The position numbers were made by a program, and so were the translations under genes. Shown here piece after piece: positions 25,260 to 36,826 of a stretch of DNA of 64,000 bases. Where the stretch lies: NCBI RefSeq assembly GCF_000801105.2, contig NC_079515.1, positions 7,006,001-7,070,000 on the forward strand, written 5' to 3'. Source of the DNA: Raphanus sativus. Lineage: Eukaryota > Streptophyta > Magnoliopsida > Brassicales > Brassicaceae. The notes beneath the pieces were generated by a model. The model made no database searches, was not told the origin of the DNA, and saw only the letters and a list, made by a program, of their open reading frames with translations. How positions within the stretch are numbered: the first letter of the stretch is position 1; each line of letters starts with the position of its first letter.

Positions 25260-27224
25260 TCAAAGTCGTAACCATCTTTTGCTGCACATCATGGCGTTAG
25301 CAACTTCGGCTTCCAAGGAGACAACGAAAGCAGGAGGCTCTCTTCTGTCCATTCCATAAGCATAGTACGACGTGGCTCGTGATATTGGGATCGAGAGAAC
25401 GTCACGAGCTACTCGAGAGAGGACTGGATACTTGTGACCCCCCTCTTCTCTCCACCAGTCCAGTGCTTTGAAGTCTTTGTTCCACTCCATAACCGGTTCT
25501 TTGAGGTAGGCATCAAGCTCTGTTTCACCAAACTCCCTTGGAGATGATGATCCTTCAAACTTGAGAAACTCTTGAAACAAAGCAAAATCCTTGCAAGCGT
25601 CAGGCTTCTCTTTCCTTTTCTTTCTTGCTTCCCTTTCGACTTCTTCTGATGTATCAGAATCATACCTTTCTTCTTCTCCTCCTTCTTCATCATCACAATC
25701 ACTTTCTTCTACTTCTTCCTCGTCATAATCCTCCTCTTCTTCTTCTTCATCCTCATAATCTTCTTCTTCTTCTCCTTCATCTTCATTATCTTCTTCACCA
25801 TCTTGTTCTTCATCACAATCTTCTCCTCCATCATCATTTTCATCTTCTTCTTTGGAGTTTGGTGCAGCAACTGGACATATTGGTTTCTGACAGATACCAC
25901 TAGCTGCATATCTAGCATACAAACTGCGCAGATACTCCAAAACAGTTTCAGCTTTTGATCCCCCATCATTCTCCATCTTCTTAGAGCAGTAAAACTCAAG
26001 ATACTTCATCTTGAACCTCGGGTCCAACACAGAAGCAGTAGCCAAAACCAGAAACATACGATCCCAGTACTTATCAAACCTCTTCAGCATCCACTTAGCA
26101 TTGCAGCGTAAGTAATAACTCTCACCACCATCCACCTCCTTCTCCAACATCACCTTAAGCTCAGCAAGAAGGTAGAAATAAACATTAGACGTCGAATACC
26201 CTCCTTCAAAAAGCTCCACCGCCACTTTATAGATACAACCAACGAGTCTAGCAAAAGTCTCGATCTTTATCCATTCCTCATCAGACGGCTTGTCGTAATC
26301 ATCGTAAATCTCGTCCTTGGAGAACTCATCCTCGTTCCTCATATCCACAGCTCGTTGAAGATTAGAAACCCATAGGTTCCAGTTCTCAGATTCACACTTG
26401 CCCCAATTAACCAGCATACGAAGATCCTCCAGCAGCTTCCCGCTTAAGTCTCTAAACACACCATCAACCATTAACCTGAAAAGATCAGCGCAACAATAGA
26501 CTAGAAACACATTATCTCCTAACACCCTCCTGAAACCACCTAACGTCTCTTCATCAAACCCTTCCTCGTTAGGCAGCAACAGAGCAGAGACTTTCTTCCC
26601 CTCAATCTCGAACCCCTCAACAGCATTCCTAAAACCGTGAACGTAAAGATCATCATCCGTAGCCACCACTAGTCCCACCTCGCTAGCGTACCCGAGGATC
26701 CATCTCCTGACCTTCCAGTCATCATCAACGAAATGAGCAGTGATGCAGACGAAATCCTCGTGCAAGACGGGGCCTTTAACGGAATCTCTGGTCCAGCCGT
26801 AGTCCCCGAGAACCATCCACTCGTAAGAGAGGGTTAGCTTCCCTTGGAAAGCTTTGAGAAAGTCTTTGGCTTTATCTTTGCATTCTCGGTGTATCTCCAG
26901 AACTTCCTTCTCGAGGAGAGGAACGGTGGGGCGGAAATTAGGGTTGAGAAGCCGCGTGAAGTTTGTAAAGGACGGGAATCTGATCGTGTTGGGGTTAACC
27001 CCGCCGCGAACGAAGAACTTCGCTAGAGCGTTGAGAGCTTCTTTATCCTTCTTCTCCACACCGTCTAGAGAATCGTTCTTCTTCGTCATTTCTAAAACGA
27101 TTGGAGAGTAGAATCAGTACAGATAGACAAAATAGAGAGAGATAGGGATTAGATTCGAAAACCCTAGAATCAACGACGAAACAGTACCTGAAGAGGAGCC
27201 GGGGGCGAGATCTCTGTTATCCAT
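25260..27224 (-). CDS. hAT transposase-derived protein, family member B
   Basis: Exon 1 is 27188-27224 (12 codons, MDNRDLAPGSSS) and exon 2 is 25260-27091; 622 residues. The exon 1/intron position and phase equal member A. It has the same plan: GKLTLSYEWMVLG, ITAHFVDDDWKVRRWILGY, VYCCADLFRLMVDG, MLKRFDKYWDRM, LDPRFKMKYLEFY, an expanded Asp/Glu/Tyr insert of about 90 residues, then ELDAYLKEP and YPVLSRVARDVLSIPISRATSYYAY. The first catalytic Asp position is Glu (YEW), the second reads LPN, and the CCAH histidine is Asp, so loss of catalysis is inferred. A nuclear DNA-binding or chromatin role is known for plant relatives such as DAYSLEEPER, but this protein lacks their BED finger. Confidence 0.85.
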
Positions 27225-28093
27225 ATCCAAAATTTGGTGTTTCCGATTAGGGTTTCTGATTTTTATGGAAGAAAGGAGGGACGATTGCGATTTCTACTGT
27301 ATGATTTAGGCGGGAAATGATGCTGCAGCTCTCCAACCTACGTGGCTTTTTTTTGTTGGATAGTTGTTTTCTTATCGCGGATCTAAAAGGATCGAACGGT
27401 GAAGAAGTAGTGAGAGTAGTAGACGGACGAGATTGTTTTGAATATTGTGTGTGTGAGACAAAAATGGTATATTTGGGTAATACATGACCTCGTTATCTAT
27501 ACATTGAAGAACAGAAAAATGGTGTTGCATAGTATCACTGGTTCAGATGTTTACGAAATTTATATATGACAAAACACTCTTGGGATTTTATCATCTATCT
27601 GAAAAGTTCCACTCATAAAATTTTGATATTTGGCAGTGCTGCTCGGGGACTTATCAGTCACATGTTGTGTTCAGTCAGAGAAGCTAGCAGGGTGCAAGGT
27701 TGAGGTTAGACACTTAGACACATCCTGATGCAGCCTTGTTGACTCTCATCGTAACATTCTCTCTCTCTGTTTCATTGTAGGCCTAAAAATGGTGCTGTTT
27801 AGCTTTAATTAAAGACCTTGTCATAACGGAAATGACGATTTTGGTTTGCAAATTGCAGTCGAATCATACAATGGTTCATAAGAAAAATAACGGTGCTAAT
27901 ATAAATATCTGAGCATGAATGCAGCCAAAATTGAGCCAAGAAAATAAATATAGAGCTCAGACAAAGGTGCTTAGATATGATATACATAACTAAAAATAAG
28001 ATACAAGAACATTCGGTTTCTTGATTTATTGCTTACCTTTCCAAGTAGCAGCATATATAGCAGGCCGAAGATTAAAAGAAAAACAAGAAGTCT

Positions 28094-28108
28094 TTTTTTT
28101 TTTTGTAA
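28094..28108 (-). mobile_element. Poly(A)-tail micro-insertion, 15 bp, with paralogous empty site
   Basis: The minus strand reads TTAC plus A run, between perfect 15-bp repeats AAAAACAAGAAGTCT (28079-28093 and 28109-28123). The duplicated segment at 36660-36680 has the target once and no insert. Confidence 0.82.
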
Positions 28109-29294
28109 AAAAACAAGAAGTCTACGATTGGATTATGTAACATACAGAGGGATGCAATAAAAGCATCAGTTTCAAAACACACCTGTCTAGATGATGATGC
28201 AAAACCATGGATACTAACTTTGCTATGAGACAAATCTCAACTCTCTATATTGCTGAAGACGTGAAGTAACATAAACAGATATATATATATATATAATTGA
28301 CTAAAAATAGCTTATAATTAAAATTACACAAAAAATTCCATAAATTATATTTTACTTATATAATACAATTTCTCAAAAACAAATCACAATTTTTTACTGC
28401 TTATTTTAAAAAGATATTAAAAACTATAAAATAAATTTTAAAAATAAACATATTTATTATTAAATATTTTAAATTCATTATTGTTTTAGAGTTTAGAATA
28501 CGCACTAAAGTATCTATATGATGTTGAAATACTCTGTATATGAAAGTCATTTGTTTATTATTAAATATTTTAAATGTGTGAACATAAAATTATTTTAATA
28601 TTACTTGAATTGATAACGTATATATTTATAAATATTTATAAAATTGTTGTGCCCGCCCATGCAGAGAAGAACAGCTAGTAGCCTACATATAGTCGAAAGC
28701 CAGTAGCACATGTACCTGGTTTCATAAAATTTAGGAGATTTTGAATTTTATGTAAGCATTTTATCAGTTTAAAATATATTGAAATGTGCTGCACCTTTTT
28801 AATAGAATTTTACATATATTTTTTTAAATGATATGAAAATTAATAATTTTGAAACAAAATTGAAAGGTTTAAGGCGTGATTTACATGTTGTAAAGTCGAA
28901 TGAAATCACAACATAAAAGGTTAGTTCATAACATAATGTTTACTTTTTATCAAAACTCACTACCATGGCCTCACCGCTTTGCTTTCGTAAATCATCCCAC
29001 TTCTACTCATCAACCAGATTAGGATCCGCCCTAAAGGGCGGAAATTGATTTGTCAAATTTCAATTAATAATATATGGTATATATAATATGTGTATATAAT
29101 ATTATATATATTTTGTGTAACATTTATATATATATACATATTAGACATATATATAATATTTTATTAAATATATAGAATTTAATAGTATTATCATTTGTGT
29201 TGTAATTGTTATTAGTTTGTATTTAATCTTCTTTTATTTTTAGTATAATAATTTGTCTTGTTACACTTTTTACCTTTTAACTTATACACATAGT

Positions 29295-29316
29295 TATGCC
29301 TTTTTCAAAAAAAAAA
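29295..29316 (+). mobile_element. Poly(A)-tail micro-insertion, 22 bp
   Basis: TATGCCTTTTTC plus A run on the plus strand, between perfect 13-bp repeats TTATACACATAGT (29282-29294 and 29317-29329). Confidence 0.72.
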
Positions 29317-30352
29317 TTATACACATAGTCTCGTAAAATGTAATATATAGAAAAACATATTTAAAAAATCTACTGACCATATGCCACCATTATTTGGTTG
29401 TTTGAATAAAAACAAAATCATGTTCTTACATAACTGTGTATGTTGTGATATGATGTAGGTGAAGAGTAAATATATGGAAGTAAAGTTAGTGATACGAACA
29501 TGAGTCTATGTTGGTCTATGCCACAATTATTTGGTTTTTGGAAGATCAATGAGCATAAGCATACACGGTCTTTGTATGTTTACGTTGTAAATGAGTCGGA
29601 TATTTTTTCTCTTATGTCTGGAATAATATGAAACTCATTGATTTAAGAGTGGTTCAGTTTTATATGATCTAATTATATTAAGAGATTAACCAAAAATATT
29701 ATAAAAGTGTTACTAGTTAGGTTTAACTAATCTATGTTGGTTAAGATTTGGTTTAATTTAAGTTGGTAGGTTGCATTGTATAAGAAGCATGATATATTCT
29801 AGCAACAACTATGAAAGAGTCCAAAATTTAAATGAGAACTTCAAATAGTAGATAATCCCTAAATTAATAGATTAGATAATACTATTAAAACATAAAAAAT
29901 ATTTATCGACTAACTTTTTGGAACTAACTAACTAATCTATTTTTTAAAACTAATGAATTTAATGTATATAAATACGAAATTTCAATAAAAATAAATTATA
30001 TTTTATTTATTAATGTAATAAATAATTATATATGTCTATTTAATTCGTTTATATACAACTATATATTAATCCAAATGCAAAAAAAAAACAATTTCTTCAA
30101 AACCATCACTAAATACATAAAAATATAATTCTTATTAAATTAGATATACATATACATAAATCTATATATATATATGATAAAAAAAATATTATAGTTCGAT
30201 ACTATTTATATTTAAAAAATATTAATAGTTCGATACTATTAATATTTAAAAAATATTAATAGTTCGATACTATTAATATTTCATGTATTCAAACATTTAA
30301 TAATAAATATGGATGACACAGTATAAAGTATTTTTAGATAAGGATTAATACC

Positions 30353-30367
30353 GTGTTTCAAAAAAAA
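30353..30367 (+). mobile_element. Poly(A)-tail micro-insertion, 15 bp
   Basis: GTGTTTC plus A run, between 17-bp repeats with one mismatch (30336-30352 and 30368-30384). Confidence 0.65.
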
Positions 30368-30921
30368 AGATAATGATTAATACCAAAATAATATTTTTTT
30401 TTAAAAAAATAAGATTATGTATTAAATTTTTAATTATTCATTAAGTGTATAAATGATAATTTTAACGTGAGAGCTCCGTAGCGAAAATCATTTCGCAAAT
30501 AATAGTAAGATTATAATTCATTTTTAAAAAAATATATATAAAATGCAAATATTGTTAATATATTATTATAATTTCGAATTTAAATTATTATAATTCACAA
30601 AGTAAAATTTAATAAGGTATCAAATGCAATGTATAATGGTTATTTATAGTATATAGTGTCTCGAAGTCTTCCAAAATCATTTTAAAAATAATTAAACCCC
30701 ATTGAAATAGAGAAGCAGTTTCTTTTTAATTCTGAAAAAGTCACTCTAGTCTAACAAATTTAGTTTAACAAAGATAAACTTGTAAGAAAAGAACATTGTA
30801 CTGATATAGAAAACGGAGATGGAAGTTCTAAAACGAAAAACAGAGATACCGAGTTCCAGGAAGGACACAAGCGTTATAAGTTCTTACTAGAGAGATTAAG
30901 AGAAATTCTGACACAATATTG

Positions 30922-32510
30922 TCAAAGTCGTAACCATTTTTTGCTGCACATCATGGCGTTAGCAACTTTCGAACGCGGGAGGCTCTCTTTTTCCCGAAAC
31001 ATAGGCATCGTAGGACGTGGCTCGTGAGATTGGAATCGAGAGAATGTCACGAGCTACTCGAGAGAGAACTGGATACTTGTGACCCCCTTCTTCTCTCCAC
31101 CAGTCCAGTGCTCTGAAGTCTTTGTTCCACTCCATAAACGGTTCTTTGAGGTAGGCATCAAGCTCTGATTCACCAAGGTCTCTTGGAGATGATGATCCTT
31201 CAAACTTGAGAAATTCTTGAAACAAGGCAAAATTCTTGCAAGCGTCAGGCTTCTCTTCTCTCATCTTTCTTGCTTCTCTTTCTGCTTCTTCCGATGAATC
31301 AGTATCGTAAACTTTTTCTCCTTCTTCCTGTTCTTCATCGTAGTCTTCTTTTTCTTCATCCTCATAATCTTCTTCTTCATCAAAATCTTCTCCTCCTCCA
31401 TCATTATCATTATCATTTTCATCTTCTTCTTTGGAGTCAACTGAAGCAACATGGCATATTGGTTTTTGAAAGACACCACTAGCTGCATAACAAGCATACA
31501 GACTGCGCAAATAGTCCAAAACAGTTTCAGCTTTTGATCCCTCATCCCCGTCCATCTTCTTTGAGCAGTAAAACTCAACGTACTTCCTCTTGAACCTCGG
31601 GTCCAACACAGAAGCAGCAGCCAAAACCAAAAACATCTGATTCCAGTACTTATCAACCCTCTTCAACATCCCCTTAGCTTTACAACGAAAGTAATCACTA
31701 TCAGCGCTCTCAGTCTCCTTCTTCAACATCACCTTAAGCTCAGCAAGAAGGTAGAAATAAACATTTGAAGTCGAATACCCTCCTTCAAAAAGCTCCACCG
31801 CCACTCTATAGATACAACCAACGAGTCTGCTAAAAGTCTGAATCTTTATCCATTCTTCATCATACTTAACGTAAACCTCATCTTTGGAGAAGGCATCCTC
31901 CAGTTTCATATCTACAGCTTGGTGAAGATGAGACAACCAAATGTTCCAGTTGGCAAACGAGCATTTCCCCCATCCAACCAACATACGCACATCCTCCAGG
32001 AGCGACTCGCTCAGCTCGTTAAACACATCCATCAACCATTAACCTGAAAAGATCAGCGCAACAGTAGACGACAAGAAACACATTATCTTCTAACCCTCTC
32101 CTGAAACCACCCAACGTCTCTTCATCAGAACCTTCATCGTTAGGCAGTAAAAGAGCAGAGACCTTCTTCCCCTCAATCTCAAACCCTTGAACAGCGTTCC
32201 TAAAAGCTATCTCCTTCTCCTCATTAGTCATTACCATCATTAGTAGTATACCCGAGGATCCACCTCCTCACCTTCCAATCATCGTCGACGAAATGAGCAG
32301 TCGTGCAAGACGCAGACGGGGCCTTTAACGGAATAACTAGTCCACCCATGTCCAAGAACCATCCACTCGTAAGAGAGAGTTAACTTCCCTTGAAAACCTT
32401 TGAGAAAGTCTTTAGCTTTCTCTTTGCGTTCCTCGTGTATCTCCACAGCTTCCTTCTCAAGCGCAGATACAGTGGGGCGAAGGAAGAGAGTTGGATTAGG
32501 GCTTCTGATT
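30922..32510 (-). pseudogene. hAT transposase-derived gene, family member C, degraded
   Basis: Closest to member B, but broken in at least four places on comparison with it. A deletion joins the 5' leader to the middle of exon 2 near 32500, removing exon 1, the intron and the true start. A deletion of about 16-19 bp near 32310 removes the EDFVCITAH region and shifts the frame. One inserted base near 32030 shifts the frame after FRLMVDG. A 17-bp deletion near 30970 removes part of the C-terminus so that a premature stop appears after the EPPAF phrase. The longest surviving frame is 30959-32035. The original stop position is still visible at 30922-30924. Confidence 0.88.
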
Positions 32511-33267
32511 ATATTGAAGAAGAGACGATTGCGATTTTTTCAGTGTGTGATTTACGCGGGAAATGATGCTGCAGCTATGCACCTACGTGGCTTTTTGTAA
32601 TTGGACTGTTCTTTTCTTTTCAGGGATTAATTAAATCGGACGGTTGAGTACTGGAGTAGTGGACGGACGATATTGTTTTGAATATTTATTTATGCGCGAG
32701 AGAACTATGAGTTGGAAAGAGAGAGATTTTTTTTTTTTATTGGGCTTATATTTTTAGGCCATTTGAATTTCTTACGTCTTGTTTTTGTGTATATTCAACC
32801 ACAGAAAAATGGTGTTTCACACAACACACACGCACGCACAGTATCACTGGTTCATTTCATCATATGTTAACAAATCTCATGACAAAACCACTCTTGGGAC
32901 TTTTATCATCTATCTGAAAAGTTTAGAATCACTCACAAATGTTTTATGTTGGTATCTGACAGTGCTGCTTCCTCGGGGACTTATCAGTTACATGTTTTGA
33001 GTCAGAGAAGCTAGCAGGACTCAAGGTTAAACAGAGATCCTGATGCAGCCTTGTTTATGCTCACTCTCCCTGCTTCAGTGTAACCTAATAATGGTGCATT
33101 TAGCTTTACTAAAAGACTTTGTCATCGAGTAGTAACTTCAATGATTCGAAACATTGAGCCATGAAAACCATTGACACTGAACAAACGGTGCTGATATAAC
33201 ATCTGAATATGAATGCAACCAACATAGAGCCAAGAAAATAAGTATAAAGCTCAGACAAAGGTGTTAA
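32511..33267. other. Upstream flank of pseudogene C (part of segmental duplication unit 2)
   Basis: Homologous to 27250-27960 upstream of gene B. No gene. Ends at the LTR element insertion site. Confidence 0.7.
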
Positions 33268-33272
33268 ATATG

Positions 33273-33662
33273 TGTTACGTATGAGGCAAGAAGGCCACCA
33301 ATCATCTATCAGTACCGACGCAGAGGCCCAACCCATCAGAAGGAAGCAGTAACACGTGAGGAGAAGGAGGAAGAGCGGAAAAATATCTGAGTCACACGTG
33401 AGAGGCAAAAGGAATAAAGCGTATCCGTTCGTTGCAACAACCTTGGGGGAGAGCACATGGGATGTTGGCTGACGTGGATGATCTATTTACTTTCTATATA
33501 TGTAGTAGCATAATAATGAGTTTGTTATCGAGTGAGAAGTTCGATCATTTGTGAGAGGAGAGAGAGTACTTCTTTAGTAAAACTCTAAACCCTGTATTAC
33601 TTGTTCTCTAAGGAATACAATTTGTATTTCTTTAGATCAAGTTTTGCATACAACTCGTAACA
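33273..33662 (+). repeat. 5' LTR
   Basis: 390 bp, TG...CA ends. A TATA-like CTATATATG lies at 33495-33503 and would drive the element's transcript. Confidence 0.94.
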
Positions 33663-33666
33663 AATT

Positions 33667-33678
33667 TGGTATCAGAGC
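33667..33678 (+). other. Primer binding site, initiator Met-tRNA type
   Basis: TGGTATCAGAGC, 4 bp after the 5' LTR, complementary to the 3' end of plant initiator methionine tRNA. Confidence 0.93.
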
Positions 33679-33699
33679 AAGACGAACCTGGACGTTGCG

Positions 33700-34463
33700 A
33701 TGGCACCAAGGAAGAACGAGGACAAAGCGGTGGATCCGACCCCACGCGACGAGGACCGACTCGGAGCTATAAAGGGAAGGATGTCCACCATGGAGGATCG
33801 TATGGAGGCGAAGTTGACGGAGATGATGAAGATGCTGTCCATGGGTCTCGAGAAGCTTGATCTGAGGAAGGAGCATCAGATCGGAGGGGAGGTGCGGCGT
33901 GTAGAAGGGCTGTTACCCTCTGATGTGATCTCTAACCCAGTCAAGCCGGTCCAGACTATGGCGCAGGTGGGAGAAGGATCGGGAAAAGGGATCGTTGGAG
34001 GGTTCCTGCCACATTCTGCGGGGAAATCGGTGAGTGACTCAGATCCATCGGCGGGATCCGTCACTACCCGACGTCCACCGTGGGGTGTACTGGAGGATCA
34101 CGAAGGTTCGATAACACGGAGGATGGAGATTCCCTTGTTCGATGGCGAGGAGGCTGCAAGTTGGGTGCTCCGCGTCGAACAATAATTTGAGATCGGTGAC
34201 TTTTCGGAGGACGAGAAGCTCAAGGCGGTGAGGATGAGCTTTACCGGAGAAGCGCTGCCTTGGTATCGGTGGGAGAGGAGCCGGAACCCATTTCTCAGTT
34301 GGGAGCAGATGAAAACAAGGGTTCTGGAGCAGTTCTCACCGACTCAGGACACCAGCGTAGGGGAACGATTACTCTGAATCCGACAGAAGGGGACGGTGAG
34401 GCATTACCGGCGCGATTTTATCGCCCTAGCGTCAAACGCGCCGGAGATACCAGATCACGTCTT
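33700..34463 (+). pseudogene. Retrotransposon gag fragment
   Basis: Starts at the ATG after the primer site with a Lys/Glu-rich coiled segment. The retrotransposon gag core follows (PLFDGEEAASWVLRVEQ, then LPWYRW and the SWEQMKTRVLEQF phrase). Stops at about 34183 and 34375 interrupt it. Near 34463 the sequence switches abruptly to reverse-transcriptase/RNase H sequence, so the gag zinc knuckle, protease and polymerase core are missing. Confidence 0.85.
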
Positions 34464-34506
34464 GTTGATGGCGATCGTGTTCGCGATTCAGAAGTGGTGA
34501 CACTAC

Positions 34507-36276
34507 TTGATAGGGCGGAAGTTCATAGTGCGCACGGACCAGAAGAGTTTGAAGTTCCTCTTGGAACAGAGAGAGATTAACATGGAGTATCAGAAGTGGC
34601 TCACCAAGATTCTGGGGTTTGATTTTGACATTCACTACAAGCCAGGCCTCGAGAACAAAGCAGCTGATGCTCTATCACGCAAGAATCCGGTCCCAGAGCT
34701 ATTTGCAGTCTCAGTTCCAGTGGCTATACAGTTAGAAGAAGTGGGAGCAGAAGTGGAAAGAGATGAGGAGTTGAGTAAGATAATTCGGGAGATTCAGGAC
34801 GGGTCCACACAACATCCTGACTACGAGTTGGTTCAAGGGAGATTGTTGCGAAAAGGGAAGCTTGTTGTGCCTAAATCTTCCCCTCTGATCGGGGTGATCT
34901 TGCGAGAGTACCATGACAGCAAGTATGGGGGTCATGGTGGCGTGTTGAAGACGCAAAAGAGAGTAGGAGGATTGTTTTACTGGCCGGGGATGATGTCTGA
35001 TGTCAGAAAGTATGTGGCTGCGTGTCAAACCTGTCAGCGCCATAAGTACTCTACTCTGGCCCTTGGTGGGTTGCTACAGCCACTACCAGTCCCAAATCAA
35101 GTGTGGGAAGACATTTCACTCGACTTCATTGAAGGGCTACCCAAATCAGACGGTGTCAATACTATCCTCGTCGTCGTGGATCGCTTGACAAAGTACGCTC
35201 ACTTTGTAAGCCTCACTCATCCTTTTACTGCGGTCGATGTAGCGCTGGTGTTTGTACAGGAGATTGTGAAGCTGCATGGGTTCCCCCGCACCATCGTTTC
35301 TGACAGAGACCGCATTTTCACGGGACAGTTTTGGAAGGAGCTGTTTCGCTTGGCAGGGACCAGTCTGTGCTTCTCAACGGCGTACCACCCTCAGTCTGAC
35401 GGTCAAACAGAGGTGACTAACCGTGGGCTGGAGACCTACCTGAGATGCTTCACGGGGGAGAAACCTCGAACTTGGGCAAAGTATTTGGCTTGGGCGGAAT
35501 TCAGTTACAACACTTCATTTCACTCGACGATTCAGATGACACCCTTCCATGCAGTTTACGGAAGGGAGCCACCATCGTTGCTTCGTTATGAGAATGGGTC
35601 TACTAATAACGCCGATTTGGAAGCACGATTGAAGGATAGGGATGACACATTGGTGGTTCTGAAGCAACAATTGCTGAAAGCGCAGCAGGTCATGAAAGCT
35701 AGAGCAGACGAGCACAAAAGGGACGTCGAGTTTCAAGTGGGGGACATGGTGTTCTTGAAACTACGACCTTACAGACAGAGATCGTTAGCGAGGAGGGCCA
35801 ACGAGAAACTTTCCGCTAGGTTCTACGGTCCGTTCAAAGTTGCAGCACGAGTGAGAAAAGTAGCGTACCGCTTGGAGCTTCCTCCTGAGGCTAAGATTCA
35901 CCCCACATTTTACGTCTCACAGCTGAAGAAAGTAGTGGGGAATTCTCCAGCGGCCGTTACTCTACCACCACAGCTGACTTCGGAGGGTGTGTTGGAAGCA
36001 GTACCAGAAGCAGTGTTAGCTCGGAGGTTCAATGAGACAACTGGTCACGATGAGCTGTTGATTAAGTGGACTGGTCTTCCAGAGGCAGATTGTACATGGG
36101 AGTGGGAGAGTGTGATGTTGAAGCAATTTCCTGATCTTGACCTTGAGGACAAGGTCAGTTTAAATGACGGGGGTAATGTTACGTATGAGGCAAGAAGGCC
36201 ACCAATCATCTATCAGTACCGACGCAGAGGCCCAACCCATCAGAAGGAAGCAGTAACACGTGAGGAGAAGGAGTAA
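34507..36276 (+). CDS. Retrotransposon RNase H (partial) - integrase - chromodomain
   Basis: An open frame of 589 residues. The RNase H end has RTDQKSLKFLL and PGLENKAADALSRK. Integrase follows with the zinc-binding His/Cys set (H..H in HDSKYGGHGG, CQTC) and the D,D,E core (DFIEGLPK, VSDRDRIFTG, SDGQTEVTNR). A C-terminal GPF/Y-type region (FYGPFKV) and a chromodomain (ELLIKWTGLPEADCTWEW) complete it. The stop lies inside the 3' LTR at a position where the two LTRs differ. Only the downstream part of a polyprotein, with no intact start context, so it is probably not expressed as such. Confidence 0.9.
   Translation: MIGRKFIVRTDQKSLKFLLEQREINMEYQKWLTKILGFDFDIHYKPGLENKAADALSRKNPVPELFAVSVPVAIQLEEVGAEVERDEELSKIIREIQDGSTQHPDYELVQGRLLRKGKLVVPKSSPLIGVILREYHDSKYGGHGGVLKTQKRVGGLFYWPGMMSDVRKYVAACQTCQRHKYSTLALGGLLQPLPVPNQVWEDISLDFIEGLPKSDGVNTILVVVDRLTKYAHFVSLTHPFTAVDVALVFVQEIVKLHGFPRTIVSDRDRIFTGQFWKELFRLAGTSLCFSTAYHPQSDGQTEVTNRGLETYLRCFTGEKPRTWAKYLAWAEFSYNTSFHSTIQMTPFHAVYGREPPSLLRYENGSTNNADLEARLKDRDDTLVVLKQQLLKAQQVMKARADEHKRDVEFQVGDMVFLKLRPYRQRSLARRANEKLSARFYGPFKVAARVRKVAYRLELPPEAKIHPTFYVSQLKKVVGNSPAAVTLPPQLTSEGVLEAVPEAVLARRFNETTGHDELLIKWTGLPEADCTWEWESVMLKQFPDLDLEDKVSLNDGGNVTYEARRPPIIYQYRRRGPTHQKEAVTREEKE
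36165..36176 (+). other. Polypurine tract
   Basis: GACGGGGGTAA immediately before the 3' LTR; primes plus-strand DNA synthesis in LTR elements. Confidence 0.85.
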
Positions 36277-36566
36277 GAGCGGAGAAATATCTGAGTCACA
36301 CGTGAGAGGCAAAAGGAATAAAGCGTATCCGTTTGTTGCAACAACCTTGGGGGAGAGCACATGGGATGTTGGCTGACGTGGATGATCTATTTACTTTCTA
36401 TATATGTAGTAGCATAATAATGAGTTTGTTATCGAGTGAGAAGTTCGATCATTTGTGAGAGGAGAGAGAGTACTTCTTTAGTAAAACTCTAAACCCTGTA
36501 TTACTTGTTCTCTAAGGAATACAATTTGTCTTTCTTTAGATCAAGTTTTGCATACAACTCGTAACA
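36177..36566 (+). repeat. 3' LTR
   Basis: 390 bp, same length as the 5' LTR with about four substitutions and no indels. Confidence 0.94.
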
Positions 36567-36826
36567 ATATGATACATAACTAAGAATACAACAACATTCG
36601 GTTTCTTGATTTAGTGCTTACCTTTCCAAGAAGTAGCATAACAGGACCAAGATTTAAAAAAAAAAAACAAGAAGTTTACGATCCGATTATGGAACATACA
36701 GAGGGATGCAATGAAAGCATCAGTTTTCAAAAACAGTTGTCTAGAATTACAAAAACCATGGATACTAACTTTGCGATGAGACAAGTCTCCACTCTCCATG
36801 TTGTTTGAGGACGTAAAGGCACTTCA

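Larger units (their letters stand above)
25086..28262. repeat. Segmental duplication unit 1 (gene B plus 3' flank of DRM3)
   Basis: Matches 30762-33267 continued at 36572-36830 (unit 2, interrupted by an LTR element). Shared blocks include the sequence downstream of genes B and C (GAACATTGTACTGATATAG), the genes themselves, and the upstream flank (CTCTTGGGA...TTATCATCTATCTGAAAAG; GAGCCAAGAAAATAA.TATA.AGCTCAGACAAAGG). At 28022-28262 it matches the DRM3 3' end region, so a DRM3 tail was carried with this copy although no DRM3 body follows. Confidence 0.8.
28263..30760. other. AT-rich intergenic repeat sequence; no gene
   Basis: A 2.5-kb stretch that is strongly A/T-rich. On the minus strand, a GC-rich palindrome CCGCCCTTTAGGGCGG (29025-29040 region) is followed by ATCCTAATCTGG and a T, which could be a Helitron 3' end at 29014; the matching 5' end was not found. 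A 37-bp unit containing ATTAATAGTTCGATACTATT is repeated about three times at 30181-30283. Two poly(A) micro-insertions are listed separately. Confidence 0.5.
33273..36566 (+). mobile_element. Ty3/Gypsy chromovirus-type LTR retrotransposon, internally deleted (3294 bp)
   Basis: Two 390-bp LTRs (33273-33662 and 36177-36566), each starting TGTTACG and ending CGTAACA, within a 5-bp target duplication ATATG (33268-33272 and 36567-36571). I count about four LTR differences (near 1%), which points to an insertion within roughly the last half million years at commonly used plant rates. Inside are an initiator-Met-tRNA primer site, a damaged gag fragment, a join that removes protease and most of the reverse transcriptase, then RNase H, integrase and chromodomain, then a polypurine tract. 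It cannot move on its own. It sits in the duplicated segment between pseudogene C and DRM3. Confidence 0.95.

Noticed and set aside
25625..25903. Leucine-rich plus-strand frames here and at 31270-31482
   Set aside because: They are antisense shadows of the Glu/Asp-rich inserts in hAT-derived genes B and C (GAA/GAT codons read backwards).
28263..30760. CRISPR-like or satellite array at 30181-30283
   Set aside because: Only three AT-rich units without spacers in a plant genome; a simple tandem duplication.
34260..34580. A 106-codon frame in the LTR element
   Set aside because: It is an alternate frame of gag and RNase H spanning the deletion join.
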